This document shows, piece after piece, positions 33,365-46,900 of a DNA stretch of 64,000 bases. Within the stretch, counting starts at the first letter, position 1. The number at the start of each line of letters is the position of its first letter. The DNA comes from Candidula unifasciata. Its lineage: Eukaryota; Mollusca; Gastropoda; Stylommatophora; Geomitridae. The stretch spans positions 389,501 to 453,500 of the forward strand of contig CAJHNH020000569.1 in NCBI GenBank assembly GCA_905116865.2. Reading direction: 5' to 3'. Under the pieces are notes generated by a model. The model saw only the letters and a list, made by a program, of their open reading frames with translations. It did no database searches and was not told the origin of the DNA. Both the position numbers and the translations under genes were made by a program.

Positions 33365-33545
33365 TGTGATGGATGCTACAGTTTCTGGAAGACAAGGCAG
33401 AGGCAGACCTCCACAAAGGAGGACACAAGACATTGACGATGCATAGGCTATGAAAGCACATAGGGATGGAGAAAGAGAGACTTTCAGGGATGCAGCTACG
33501 AGAGCACCATTCTATAAGGGACCTGCTGACTGATGATGATAGTTA
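33365..33545 (+). mobile_element. Short LINE C-terminal fragment
   Basis: Reads like ATVSGRQGRGRPPQRRTQDI plus a decayed tail FRDAATRAP, resembling LINE ORF2 ends. Intergenic. Confidence 0.55.
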
Positions 33546-33585
33546 TCACTTTAGATTTTCCCGCCTTACAGCAACACAGTGGCTA

Positions 33586-33715
33586 GATCGGGGGTGGGCA
33601 AACTATCGCCCACAGGCCAAACCTGGCCCGTCAAGCAGATTTTTTACTGGCCCACGAGGCTGGTGTAAAACTACTGTATAATCTGACCCTTGAACTCACA
33701 AAATAGCAGAACATG
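33586..33715 (+). mobile_element. hAT terminal fragment
   Basis: GGGGGTGGGCAAACTATCGC followed by CCACAGGCCAAACCTGGCCCG is the usual start of Charlie-like hAT elements. No matching right end found. Confidence 0.6.
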
Positions 33716-33949
33716 ATTTATGCAAACTACCAGCTTGAACAGACACATTTAGGAATATATAGAAGGTCTTTAGTACGTGAGTGTGTCTGGCCAGAGGTGT
33801 AGCAAGGGATTATAATTTTTAAAATGATCTATGCAAATTACCAGAGCCAGGCTGGGAGAACGTAAATTAATTCAGCTTTCTCCTGAGTACCAGAGCTTTT
33901 GTTTTGTTTCTGGCCGTAGGCAATGGGACGCAGTTGTAGGCCTCATCAT

Positions 33950-34210
33950 TTGTTTTATCTCTACTGTAAGCGACACTTCGTTGCGAGTACCGGCACCTTT
34001 TTTTTTAAAAGACACTTTCTGGTTACTACTGGTATCTCCCCCCCCCCCCTTTTTTTTTATCTCTACTGTAAGCGACACTTTGTATGAGTACCGGCACCTT
34101 TTTTTTAAAGAAACTTTATGGTTAGGAGCAGCACCATTTTTTAAGACACTTTGTGGCGAGTACCAGCACCTTAAAAAGATATTTTTAGACACTTTGTGGT
34201 GGGTTTCTGG
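33950..34210. repeat. Degenerate tandem repeat
   Basis: Two longer and two truncated copies of ATCTCTACTGTAAGCGACAC...GAGTACCGGCACC plus T-runs and a C-run. Intergenic, no coding signal. Confidence 0.75.
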
Positions 34211-35194
34211 AAAAATACCCTACATCGGACCAGTATCTTGTGTTCCATTTATAACAATGCAGTTGTACGAAGAAATGCCTTATGTTTAACTTTCATACCC
34301 TTTATGTACAACATACCTTTTGAGTGACACCCTGATGGCTTCTGATTTATCAACAGTGAATCTGTTTACAAATATCCGGGACTATTATCAAACATATGGA
34401 TAAATTATTAGTTTCCTATGTTTCACATCAGTCATGCTAAGTATTGACTCCCAACCCCGGGAGTCACAAACAGAACGCAGCAACTACACACACGCACGCG
34501 AGAGCGCACACACAATATAAATACAATGAGGCAATATACAATGCACGGTGAAACACAAGAGAGACAAGTAGTACGTTAATGAGGAGAACAGAATACAATG
34601 ATTTCGACATTAAAATACAATAGCCAGAGTAGTTAAACTTAAACTATATTAATCGATTTGTTAATAATAATAAAAAATAATTTGTAAATACACCAGTCCA
34701 AACATTATATGATAATTTTATCATTTATAAGTATGACTGTGTAATATATGTGATCGTCATTAGTTAATTTTTGGTTTCGATTTTGCAAACGCATCAACCA
34801 CTTTTTGTTTCACTATCCTACAACTATACCACACTGCGGTACATTTTTAGGAATGTTCAAAAGGTTACTTGTGTGCCTTCTTCAAAACATCGCAAACTGG
34901 TCAATTTTTATCTTCAGAAGTTTGTCATTGTTCTCTGAACAGTGCGACGTTCATAATGGTGCCCACGTCAATGGCAGGCAGACAGATTAACTGGTTTCCC
35001 ACTACTTGGTGGTAGATTGATGTTGTGAGGGTCCTTTGGGAGTGAGTGAACAGCGCGGAGGCACAAATAGTTCATTACGTTCTGAGGAGAATAGCGCTGC
35101 GAGGAGTTACCAGGCGATCTGGCTGATGCTCAACACTCAAGGGAAAGGCGAGACGGATATACAGTCAGTTACTGGTGCCATCGGAATTGGAGCT
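34211..35194. other. Intergenic, nothing recognised
   Basis: AT-rich. A short CA/CG-type tract near 34490-34515. No coding support. Confidence 0.5.
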
Positions 35195-35290
35195 CTTCGC
35201 TTGCTGCTGAAGATGGGGGCGGAGCACTTATGTGAGTGTCCCGACTGCTATGATGTTGATTTCCTAATTCAACATTGTTCTATTATTCCA
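35195..35290 (+). mobile_element. SINE family B 3' fragment
   Basis: GCGGAGCACTTATGTGAGTG then TGCTATGATGTTGATTTCC matches the family B 3' end. Confidence 0.6.
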
Positions 35291-35469
35291 CGATATCCTT
35301 TGCATTTTTCTCAAAAAACACTTCTCTGCCACGAGTAAACGTTTCTCAGCTGTGTTTTTCTATAAAACTTATTTAACGACACATTCTGATTGTGCTGTTA
35401 GAAGTACAGGTTTCACTGACGTTTTGATACTCAAAACTACTGATTTTACTGTCATTTCTTATAGTTAAT

Positions 35470-36265
35470 AGCACGACGTTTTGTGTAGATAAAAGCAGTG
35501 TTTCCACTGACGTTTTGGATACATAAATCTGCTGGTTCCGCTCAGTGCAGTCATAACGCATGGACCAGTTGGGTACTGCCAAGGGGGTCCCACAAGCGAA
35601 GGTGTCCAAGCTAATCTGTGTATTTCAAGGTAAAAAGAAAAAAAAAGTAAGTAAAAGTCCCTTTTCCAGGCCTTTAGGCATATAGTGCTATACTAATATT
35701 TTTTATAGACCAATCGGCACAAGATGGGTGATGTGGTCAGCATTACGGCAGCTGCCTTTACTTCCCGGGACAGCACCCGGTACCCACTTAAGGCTGGGTC
35801 GACCTGGGAGTCAAAGTCATTTTTGAAAAAAAGTCCGGCTCCACCAGGGAGCGAACCCGCGAGTATCTCAAGTGACTCGCCATAAACAAACTGTTTATTC
35901 CTGCGAGTGGCTGGTCGTCGGGGCCACAGCACCCTGGTTTGCCCAGGGGCCCATAATGCTGCTAAGACGGTCGAAGTTCCGCTGACGTTTTGTGTACATA
36001 AAAATACTGGTTCCCATGACGTTTTGTGTGCATAGTGCTGGTTTCACTGTCATTTTGTGTACTTAAAAGTACTTGTTCCATTGACGTTTTGTGTACACAG
36101 AAGAACAGGCTCAATTGACGTTCTGTGTACATAAAAGTAGTGGTTTCACTGACGTTTTGTGTACATAAAAGTACAGGTTGCGCTGACGTTTTCTGTACAT
36201 TAAAGTAATGGTTCCGCTGACGTTTTGTGTACACAGAAGTACTGGTTCCGCTGAAGTTTTGTGTA
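35470..36265. repeat. ~33-bp minisatellite downstream of grh, interrupted by a SINE
   Basis: Imperfect copies of CTGACGTTTTGTGTACATAA plus AGTACTGGTTCCG flank a minus-strand SINE. The array begins about 110 bp past the grainyhead stop, so part may lie in the 3' UTR. Confidence 0.85.
35655..35935 (-). mobile_element. SINE family D, inside the minisatellite downstream of grh
   Basis: The minus strand has A-box-like TATGGCGAGTCACTTGAG and GGGTTCGCTCCC. The 3' end carries GACCACATCACCCATCTTG. Confidence 0.85.
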
Positions 36266-36370
36266 CCCAGACAGCACGATACAGAAGGTGCACCCAGACA
36301 TCACGATACGTATAGTGTAGTACGAGATGAAATTGTGAACATCAAAACCCTAAGCGATATATCCAACATA

Positions 36371-36506
36371 CTAGGAAGACACTGCGTCAATTTCCACCAA
36401 AATGATCTCATACTCTCCATTATCATTGAGTACGTTCGTTTCGATGATGAAGGTGGCTTCATGGGAATAATGTCGCACGATGTTGTCATCGAGTTTTACT
36501 AGAATC
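36371..36506 (-). CDS. grh: grh last coding exon with TAG stop
   Basis: Acceptor ATTTCCACAG. It encodes [20 protein letters not shown] and ends [12 protein letters not shown] then TAG, matching ILVxMDDNIIxHYSNExTF...LxEI. It has about four extra residues after the usual EI/EL end. A minisatellite begins about 110 bp past the stop. Confidence 0.95.
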
Positions 36507-39500
36507 CTGTGGAAATAGAAATGAAAATATTAATGTATTAGGAAACATACAATATGCAATTATATGGTCGCATATATTGGGATTAATGAAAATGGCAGCA
36601 CGCAAATAAAGGACAACCGTGACAGTCGCTTGCTTGCCGTTCCGAAGATTTTGGGTTCGAATTCGCAATTTTGCGATTTAAAAAAATAAATTCATTGACC
36701 TGGGTGACCAATTCTAAAATGGGTTCCGAATAGTGACCTGGGAGGTAAAGACGGCCTCTGTGATCTTGATCCCATCACCCAAGGAATCCCTAGTGGTATA
36801 TAAAAATATAGTTCTTAGATGACATCTTTCCGTCTTTACAAACCATATTGTTATACTGTTCTATGTAGCGGCATAGCCCATTGCGATGGTGAGTGTGACT
36901 GGCAAGACCCAAACTAACGAAATTTATTTTCAAAAGGTCACAAATTGGGCACGCAGAAGAAGAAGAAGAACAAGAAGAGGAAGAGGAGAAAAGAGACGAA
37001 TGAAAAGCCGCCAGTCATGCAAGCTATCACACACACACGTAATATGATAACAGACGTACAAAGCACCAGACAAAAAAAGCAAGACGGCAGACAGACAGAT
37101 GCAATCCACAGCGCACACAGGCAGCCCCAATCCACCAAACTGACAGACATTCAAAGTGTCATGCAGAGAAAAGAATAAACAAATTGGCAAGCCAAGAAAC
37201 AGACACGCATTTGTGCAAGATACATATTGTTAAATGCACACATCTTTATTAGGCAAACATAGAGGGGATGGGGAGAGGGGGGGGGGGGGCGGAGAGGGGA
37301 GATTACGGATTCAATAACACAAAACAAGACATAGATAAAACAGAACTAAGAAGGCAACCCTCTAAAGTCTCCCACAGTTTAGGGTATTTGAGAAGACTAA
37401 ACACAGATCACGTGTTAGAGAATGGCCCAAAGAACTCAAAAGAAATTGTACAAAAGAGGCGTAAAAGACCTTGACAGAATAAAAATTACATGTAGAAGAG
37501 TGTACAGGAAAAAAAAAATTCTTTACATCTTCAAAAGAAATTTTGAAAGGAACTGAGTGTAAGATTGAGAATAGATATATTATCTCTCCAAAGTATGTAT
37601 GGGCAAAGAAAAAGGGATAGGAACCAAGTAGCCAGATTTTGCCAGTTAAAAAAAAAAAAAAACCATTCCGATCATTGGCGCCGTTAGCTCCCTTACAATG
37701 TGTAGACACTGTTTTTCTGCTTTTGTTTATTAAGGTTAGTTGCGTATCCTGTACAGGACGTTGCAGAACCAACCCCAACAGACCCTGGCTGTTGTGTGGT
37801 TTTTCTAGGCAAATATACGTCCAGTTGTTTGTCATTCCTTCTGGACGGTCGGCTTTATTGACACCACTGTCGAAACCAACGCAAGGCCCATAGCCTGCAG
37901 CTGGGATCGAACCCGGTATCCCGCCATTACGAAGCGTTCGCTTCGACTTCGCCACAGAGCCGACGCTTTTGTTGATACATTTTTAAATATTTCAAGTATA
38001 TTATTAGATTTATTTGCCAGCACATTATTGTTATTATTATCTTAATTATTAATGCACACTAAACAAGTCTTTAGCCATTGAATGTTCTCTAAATATTATA
38101 AAGGGGCTGAGTCCATTCTCCCCCCTCCCCAATCTTTTTTCTTTGTGTCAGCGCCCCTGACTACGATAGTGACGTTTGTTTTGTCAATGAAATTTTTTTC
38201 AATGCTAGCTTGTTAGCTAGCAAGTTAATATATTAATTGATTAGAACTTCGGTTATTTGAATTACCTAGTTTTTCAGTTATTGAGTTACTTTCCTAGTTA
38301 ATCAGCTTATTGGTTAATTAGCCAGAAAGTGTATTTATTAGTTGGTTGTTCATCAACGAGTGCGTCTTTTCCATTTTCTCTGTTGAACTTTCTAGTCATA
38401 TTTTGTGGTATATTTAGCATCTGATGCTTTCCATAGATACCGCAACAGGTGTCGGGGGCATCCACGTGAAAGGTGCCATTGCCAAAGAGAGAAATCTAAC
38501 ATCCTGAAGACTTGTGGAAGGAAATGGATCCTCACGTCTGCAGACTTATTCCTGGTCGAGAACGCAGCCCGTAGTGAATGGAAGGCTCAATATACGGATA
38601 TATGGTTAAGCAGCCATGTGGAGGACGTGACAATACCAAAGCGTCATGTATCGGTTTTGCATGGATGACGGGGAATGTCCATGCTCTGTCCATGGCTTGT
38701 CTTGAGGCTCGACCAAGCTGCACGGGACTGTCCTGGACTGGTCCTCGAGACAACACTTGTGGATTAGGGGGTTGGCGAAGACATAATGCATATATGGCTA
38801 CAAATGTTGCACGAAACTAACCGGGAAGGCAAACTTGCCCCAAATAGTCGAATGTTTCGGCCGAAATGTGCAAACACAGCAGATATGATGTAAACAGGCA
38901 CAATGCAATTACATCACTCGCACAAAATATGAAGAAGCAAATAGCTAGTTAATTAGCTAGTTTATTTGTTTTTGTAGCTAGTTAGTTGGTTAGATTATTA
39001 TTTAACTAGTTACTTACTTAGCTCTTCAGACAGTTAGTCAATTTATTCGGTAGCTAATTAATTAGCTTTCTACATAGCTAGTTGATTTTTTTTAGCTAGA
39101 TGTTAGCTATTTGACTAGATTGCTAGACACCTATTTAGTTGATTACTTGTAGCTAGATTTAAGCTGTTTAGCTAGACGTTAGCTATTTAAATAGACGTTA
39201 GTTATTTGGCTAGATGATAGCAATTTAGCTAGATTGCTAGACACCTAGCTAGTTAGTCACTGCTTTTGTATTTCTACCAAATATTCATAATATGTATAAT
39301 GCTGTATGAGAATAGCATACTTTATATATAAAATACGATTGCTGTATAAGATTAGCATATTTTATATATAAAATACGACTGCTATATGAAAGATGAGTGG
39401 TTGGAAATGTAAAATGGCCTACGTGACCCTTTAAAATGTTATCTTAATTTGTTTATGTATTCATTCATTAATTAGTTGGCTAGGGTTAGTTAACTAGTTA

Positions 39501-42500
39501 GTTGGTAGGCTACCTAGCGATTAAGCCAACCAGCAAGTTGGCTAAGTTAGTTATTTAGGTAGATAGATGGTTGGCAGATCTTACTCGCGGCATTTTAAAC
39601 CAACTAACAAATTAGCTCATAGATCCACTTTCAGTTGATCTCTTAGTGTCTAGTGCTGACGACGTTAAATAAACAATATTCAGAACTCAAATAATGCGGA
39701 TAAAAACAATACATTGCACAATTTATTGCCAGGCATATTTCGCTGTATCTCATCAGGTGCGTTACTACAGAGTTACATCAACATAGTATCTCATCAGGTG
39801 CGTTACTACAGAGTTACATCAACATAGTAGTAACGCACCTGATGAGATACAGTGAAATATGCCTGGCAATAAATTGTGCAATGTATTGTTTGTATCCGCA
39901 TTATTTGAATTCATTACGGGAAAACATTGTTTTGAATATTCAGAACTGTTTATTTAGTCTACTGGCAATAACTTTGCACACGTAACACAATAAACAGGAT
40001 CTTTACTTACCCCTTCCTTGACTTCTTGTACACATGTTTGACTTTTGATGGAGCAATAGAATATTTCAGCTCGATCTGGAAACACAGAAAACATGTTTTA
40101 GCTCGAATGTATCTGCTACTGTCAGGGTACCCAAGTACTTGAACATTTCAGCTTCATTATCATCATCATATGCCCTGCCAACTGGCGTAGGCGCTCATGC
40201 GTCGCCACAGATCACGATCCCTGGTTGCCTGGAACAGCTCTCTTGATGATATCTCTCCATGCCATCATTTCAGCCCATTAAGCATCATCTCTCTTGGTCT
40301 GCCTCTACCCCTTTTCTTTCACTGATCTTTCCAGGTGTCAAGATGTTCTCAAATGTATCTCTTCTCATATGTATCAGCTTGCTTGAGGTTTTACTTGTAA
40401 TTAGTGCTGCATTTTAGAGTCAGTTTTCTTTGTAAGCACTATTACTTCTGTTCACATTCGAACCTTCGTTTTGACTTTCATTTACAATTATGTGCATAAT
40501 TTCTTGCAGCTGTATTTCATTCATTTTCAGCGATCAAAACTATATCGTCAGCATATTGACGGTTGTTCACAGTATGCACACTAACCCATATTCCTGGTAT
40601 ACAATGTATGCATATGATGACTTGTTTACTGTACAAACTGAATAATTGGGGGATAGTATACATCCCTGTCTAACGCCCTGTTTAATGTCTTGAAAAGTTC
40701 CAAACTGGTTATTAACTCTTATGGCTGGTTCTTGTTTCGAGTATATATATATATATATATAAAAATAAATACAATTCTCAGATCACTATACTTGTTTTTT
40801 AGGTATTATTCTCAAAGGAGAATATTAGTTTACATGTAAAGTGACAAACACTTGATTGAAATGCCACCCAATTCGGCATATTGTAAGTAACAATGGCAAA
40901 ATACCCTTTTCACTCTTATATTGCACTGTGGAGAATATACCTGAAAGAATGGCAAAGAAAAAAGAATGGCAGACATAAAGAATAATATAGAACAATTGAG
41001 ACAGAGAGAAAGAATCGTAGAGAGGAAGAATGGCACAAATAAAGAATAAAGAGTGGGGAGGGGGGGGGGGCGGGAATCTGTAGGGAGGAAACATCAGAGT
41101 CAAAAAGAATCACAGGCAGAAAAAATAAAAGAGGAAAATAAGAGTCAAAAAAGAAATAAGGACAGAAAACAAATCACGGAAAGAAAGAATCGCAAACCGA
41201 AACAAACGGACAGAACATCACAGAGAAAGCATGACATAGATAAATAATCACACGTTTAAAAAAATACACAAATATAAAGACGATAAAGTAACATGTTAGA
41301 TCTAAAGAATAAACTTATAAAGATAGGGAGGGTATGGGGTTGGGGGACTTATGCTTTATTGCGGGATATAGGAAAGAAGAAGAACACGTTAGATACACCT
41401 ACCAAAGGAACACATAATGAAACATAGAAAGAAGTTGAACTTACAGATCTCAACAAACCGTGGAGAGTTGGTACTTCCAACATAAGGGCTGTATATGCAG
41501 CCTCATGGCGCTCCCTGATATACAGCAGAACTGCAACAAACATCATATTCAATTAACAGTTAAGCTGTTAGTGCATGTACGAGGGGGCTTCAAATGGCAG
41601 TCTTCAAATTACAAGTAATACAAGTATCACGTAGATAATGTCATGCTTAGACCCAGGATAGGTCTGACAGCACAATAGATACTAGCAGCCGCTGATGAGC
41701 TACTACTACTTTTCCTTCTCTGTCAAAGGCTTGTGTTAAGCGTCATTAACTATATGTTATGGCCCTCCTCACTGTCAGCAGAACCGAGCTAGAAAGACTT
41801 GACCGAGTACAAAATGAGGCCAGGAGACTCATTCTCGGCTGCACAAAAGACACCTCCTGCCACTCCATGCGTTTTGTCCAGGGTTTGCCGACGATGATTA
41901 ACAGACACAAAGTTGCACAGGTCAATGCGTACACGATGGTATCTGAAGACGTTAACCGCCCACTACACAAAGCTATACACGACACAAAAGAAATGCGTCT
42001 CAAACGAAGCCATACCTGGATGGCCAAGGCTGAAGATTTAACCCAGCAGGTACATGACCAAGACGAGATCAGTCACGGAAAATAATCAATGAAAACATCA
42101 GTAGACATGCATGGCATCTCTAAGGCTGTCACCATACCCAGGAAGCACTGCAGGGATCAGATTCATGCGGCCCTCGACACTCATAGATCAGCATTCACAC
42201 CCAGAAGACATCATCATCTACACAGATAGATCTATGAAGCGCGGGTCAAGGTCAGCACGGGCATACATAGTACAAAGGAGGGGGAAAAAAACAATAAAAG
42301 AGGACATCGGCGCTTACTAGGCAACTACGTCGAGCATCACCATGGAGATAGCCGCTGCTTCAAGAACACTAGCATGGGCAGCAGAGCAAAAAGCCACAGA
42401 TGCAGTAATTGTATCAGACTCCATGAACATGCTTCAGAAAAAAAGCAAACACCGGTATGCGGTATATACTTTCTTACTGTCACAATGTACAGTTTTCTCT

Positions 42501-43880
42501 TTCTCATCACAGGACCAAAGAATGTAGATTGTCTTTTTCTGATGTGAACAATCACTTTTCTTCCTGAGTCAGTTTCTTTCAATACGTCTTCAAAAACATT
42601 TGTATCTGTCGAAGGTATTATCATCATTAAACTGTAAAACCACTCTCCACATTAGGAATCGAATCGTATATTTTGAAATTACGAAGTGCTTACGAAATGC
42701 CTAACCCAGTAACCGTTGTATATGATACCATGTAGTGATACTCTACTTTGCGCCTCTTTTGGGCTCCTGTAAAAGAAGTTTTGGTTGGTAAACTTACCTT
42801 TTTGTTGGTCTTTGAGATTACAGCCAGAATCCCTCCTCGGTCTCTTTACAGGGCTACTCACGTAGTAGTCATCGCAGGAGTCCGGAAGTTCGAGTTTGTT
42901 TGGCAGACTGCAAAAATACATGCTAATGAATAAACGCACCCATACTGGACTGATAGGTCACTTCGTAAACCGTTTTGTGGTGCCACTAAATAACTGGGCT
43001 AAATGGCTATACAGTTGAAAGGGGGTTTCTGGGATTTGTAGCTGTGTGATTCTCATCCTTGAGATGTTTTTCCTACAGACTACAATCTTGGGCAGGAACA
43101 ACTTAAAAAAAAAAGATGACAAAGAGATTCTGGTTATTTCTATAGAAAATACAGGGCTATTAAAAAAAAAGATTCTAGAGAAATACTGGTTATCTCTTTT
43201 GAAAATACAGGGCTATAAAAGAAAGATGCCAGAGAGATACTGGTAATCTCTTTTGAAAATACAAGGCTGTAAAAAAAGAAAACAAATAGGTGCCTGTACT
43301 CAACACAAAGTGTCTAATACAATTGTACTGATAAAAAGATGCACAAAAAGAGGTACTGGCACTGAGCACCGCAAGAAAAACAAATTCACAAAATAAATAG
43401 TTCTAAAAACATACTGAGTTAACGTCTTGTCAAAGTTTAACATTTTTCATCTGGTAACGGACTTTAGTGTCTGCATACATCATCTTTTCTCTCCTTATCC
43501 GAAAAGGCAAGATGTCCTAGTGTGTCCCACGGAGACTGTTTGCGTGTGTTGACTATTTAACATGAACAACTAAAAAATACGGAAAAAAAAAGACAAGGAG
43601 AAGTCAGAAATATGAGAGGGATAAGATAATAATAAGACATAAATACAACAGGGAAACGACACAAATAATACGTATATAAGGCACATGAGGCAGAGATAAG
43701 GCGTTAATGAGACAGAAAAAAAGACGTACAAGAGAAATAAGATGTGAAGACAAGAATAAAATTGATCCAAGACAGGAGAAAGACAGAGATAAGACAGAAA
43801 TAAGAGACCAGACAGAGATAAGAGATGAGACAGAGATAAGAGATAAGAGAGAGAGAGAGAGAAAGAAAGAAAGAGAGAGA

Positions 43881-43917
<37 letters not shown>

Positions 43918-46900
43918 GATACATAAAAGATCAGACAGAGATAGGACACTTTCCATGACTTACCTAGACACCTCCTCCTCTATGGGCGGTACCACACCTA
44001 AAGTTAATGACTGGAACAGATAAATACAAATTTAAAAAGAAAATGCACAGTTCATTGCTTATCTCAATTATACAAGGTGTTCGAAAGGTAAATATACACA
44101 TACTGTCTACACGATAGAAAATTAAATATACTCGCACACATCTACACGGGCTTCCATAAAGTTCCATACATAGGAAAGTTGATACTGTTGTGAAAATACA
44201 GTTGTGTAATGACACACATTATCTACATGCTAGAGAAGGAACTACACACCCTCTTCTTTGAGCCCATGCCGCGTGCCGCTGGTAGTTATGTTCATGCACA
44301 GCCTTCTGCAGGGGAGCCGTAACCTGTGGGGCTCATGTACTTACCCCCCCCCCCCCAATCTCCCAACTCTAACTTTGGGGATTGAGCAAAGTCCCCTTAG
44401 AAAATTTGCAAGATAGCCAAGTGGGCATTCTGGACATCTTGTAATTAGTAAGTTACAAACATACTGTAAAAACATCAAATGCATATGAAACAAATAAATA
44501 TTATAAATGTAATATAATACCCTTTGGTGTTAAGAACTTTTAAAACACCCACTCAGAAGTATAACTTTATTATCAGGGAAGAATTTATGGGCAAAGATAT
44601 GCAGGTGTAAACGAAAGTGAATAAGCTGATAGACTTGCAGGTAAGGCTATTGTGGAGGGCGGACTAGCTAATCGGCCAGTCTGACATACTGAATGATCTA
44701 TGAGACTAAGACTTTTGCGAGGTCCAAGTGATGGCTTTGAATCTGCAACAGTAATCATACTACAAGAACAGCAAGTTAAAAGGAGTGAGGTCAGAAAAGA
44801 GCTATACCCGAAGTCAAAGAAGAAGTACAAACCAATACACAACTGATGTCGTCGACTTTGAGTTTTACTGAGGAGGGGATCCGAGTACTTGTGGACAGTA
44901 CGATGAGCAAACTCACTCGACTAACCAACTAACCAACCAACCAACTAACTAACCAGGCAACTAACTAGATAACTATCTAACTGACAGACAGACTAACCAA
45001 CCAGCCAGTTTAGTCACTCACCCACTTTTTCCCTCACTTATTTACTAATGTTAGTTAGTTGCATGGCGATTACCCTCATTGTAGATGGAATCATTCATTC
45101 CATAAATGCTCGGATCCCCTGCTCAGTAAATCCACCATCGTGTAGCGACTGATGACATCAGATGGTTTATTCATCTTCTTTGTCTTCCTGCAAAGTGCTC
45201 TTGTCTGGCCCCGCCCCTTTGAGCTTGCAGATTTTGCAATCTGATTAACGTTGCAGATGCGCAGTCATTTTGTTCTCGCAAAAGACTTACCTCTTGTAGA
45301 TCAATCAAAAAATCAATAAAAATAAATCAGCCTGGTACTGACTAACTGTCGGCGTCTGTTGCTTAGGCGTTGCGAACTCCTTCGTAATGCCGTGGTGCTG
45401 GGCTCGATCCTAGCTGCGGGCTTTGCGCCTTGTGTTGGTCTCGACAATGGTACCGAGATGCCGACCGTCCAAGGGCAATGGCAAACTACTGGACGCATAT
45501 GTGCCTAGAAAAACCACAACAGCCAAAAAAAAAGATGGGATTGGTTCTGCGACGTCCTGTAAAGGATACGCAATTTAACTTAGCTGACTAACAAACCACT
45601 AACCCACTAACTGCTCTGCTGTTCATGCAGAGCATACATTACCTCACAGCGCTCTTTGTGGTTTACGGTAACCGTGACGTTGATCTTTCATTCATCGCTG
45701 TTTGGACTCTTCTGGGTCACAGGGGTGTGCGAGTCTATTCCGCGGGACATTTGTCTGTATCGAGCGAACTGCTACTTGACATATTGAAAAGTTGCCTGGC
45801 TGGCTGCGACAGTTTACTCCCGCCCTCTTCACTCGCAACATCGCACATCACCGGTAGTGTCCCCAAAATAATCTAGAATCAGCTCACACCCCTCTGCCCC
45901 AGAGCAGTCCAATGATTTCTGAATGAAACGGCGCGCAATGCGTAAGCTAATTTAAACGTCACGGTCACCGTGAACAGCACCGCTCACTTTAACATCTAGG
46001 AATCAATCTCACCTTGTGGATGAATTCACTGTTCTCGTGAAGAGGGTTGAAAAACACTGGAGCTGTTGTGGTATTAGCCATGGAGTAGAACTCTGACCTT
46101 TCGCATGGTTCATGGAAGGCGTCCTCCACCTTCTTTCGACCTGTACAAACACATGATGATGTTAGCAACCAGATTCTTCTCAAACATGTGGACACAAGAT
46201 TTTTTTTAAATGTTTGATCATGTAGATCGTAGGTGCGTGTTTACATTTCGAGCGCCCTGTAGGATTTTATATACATTCGTCTTCTTCATATTCAGCGGTT
46301 GTAAACTCCAGCCGAAAGTTCTGGTTGTTATTCCACTTTTGGACTTTAATGTGTTGTTCTAGGATTTGAGTTTTGCGCGTAGATCCATTCTACTGACTGG
46401 GATTGCCTTATACTGTTATGCTCATTCTTGTGTCTGTAAAAATCACACATAATGCCCATCGCTGTCCAACTGGAAAAGCCAGAAAGCACTGAATTCAACG
46501 GCTCGCACAAGTATCAAAGGGCAGCAGAGATGCCAACACATACAGTACCTCATTATAACAGCTATTTATGGTTTATCGTAATAGCAGTCATGACAAACCA
46601 AGTGTGCACATTACTGGATTCCAGGTCACTGTGGCTTGGAAGGCAATGAAATAGCGGACAGATTAGCCAGAAGCGGCAGTGACATGGTACAACCAAATAG
46701 CGACTTAACCCACCAAGAGATGTAAACACTAATACAATCTAGTATCCAAGAAAGGTGGCTGGATACCCACACCAGAATTTCTCCCCAAGACTCACTTCAT
46801 CGCCTCTCTAGAGAGGGACAGTCTATTATATTCAGACTAAGGACAGGGCACAACAGATTTCGTCAACATGTGTTCAAATTTTTCGGTGTAGGAAATACGG

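Noticed and set aside
43964..43997. Shorter version of grh exon I starting at the inner TTTAG
   Set aside because: It would put a stop in frame after the preceding exon. The CTGTTCCAG acceptor 13 nt upstream restores phase.
45294..45345. Possible extra grh exon before a GTAAGT (plus-strand ACTTAC) at 45293
   Set aside because: No compatible phase, and exons H and I already join in frame without it.
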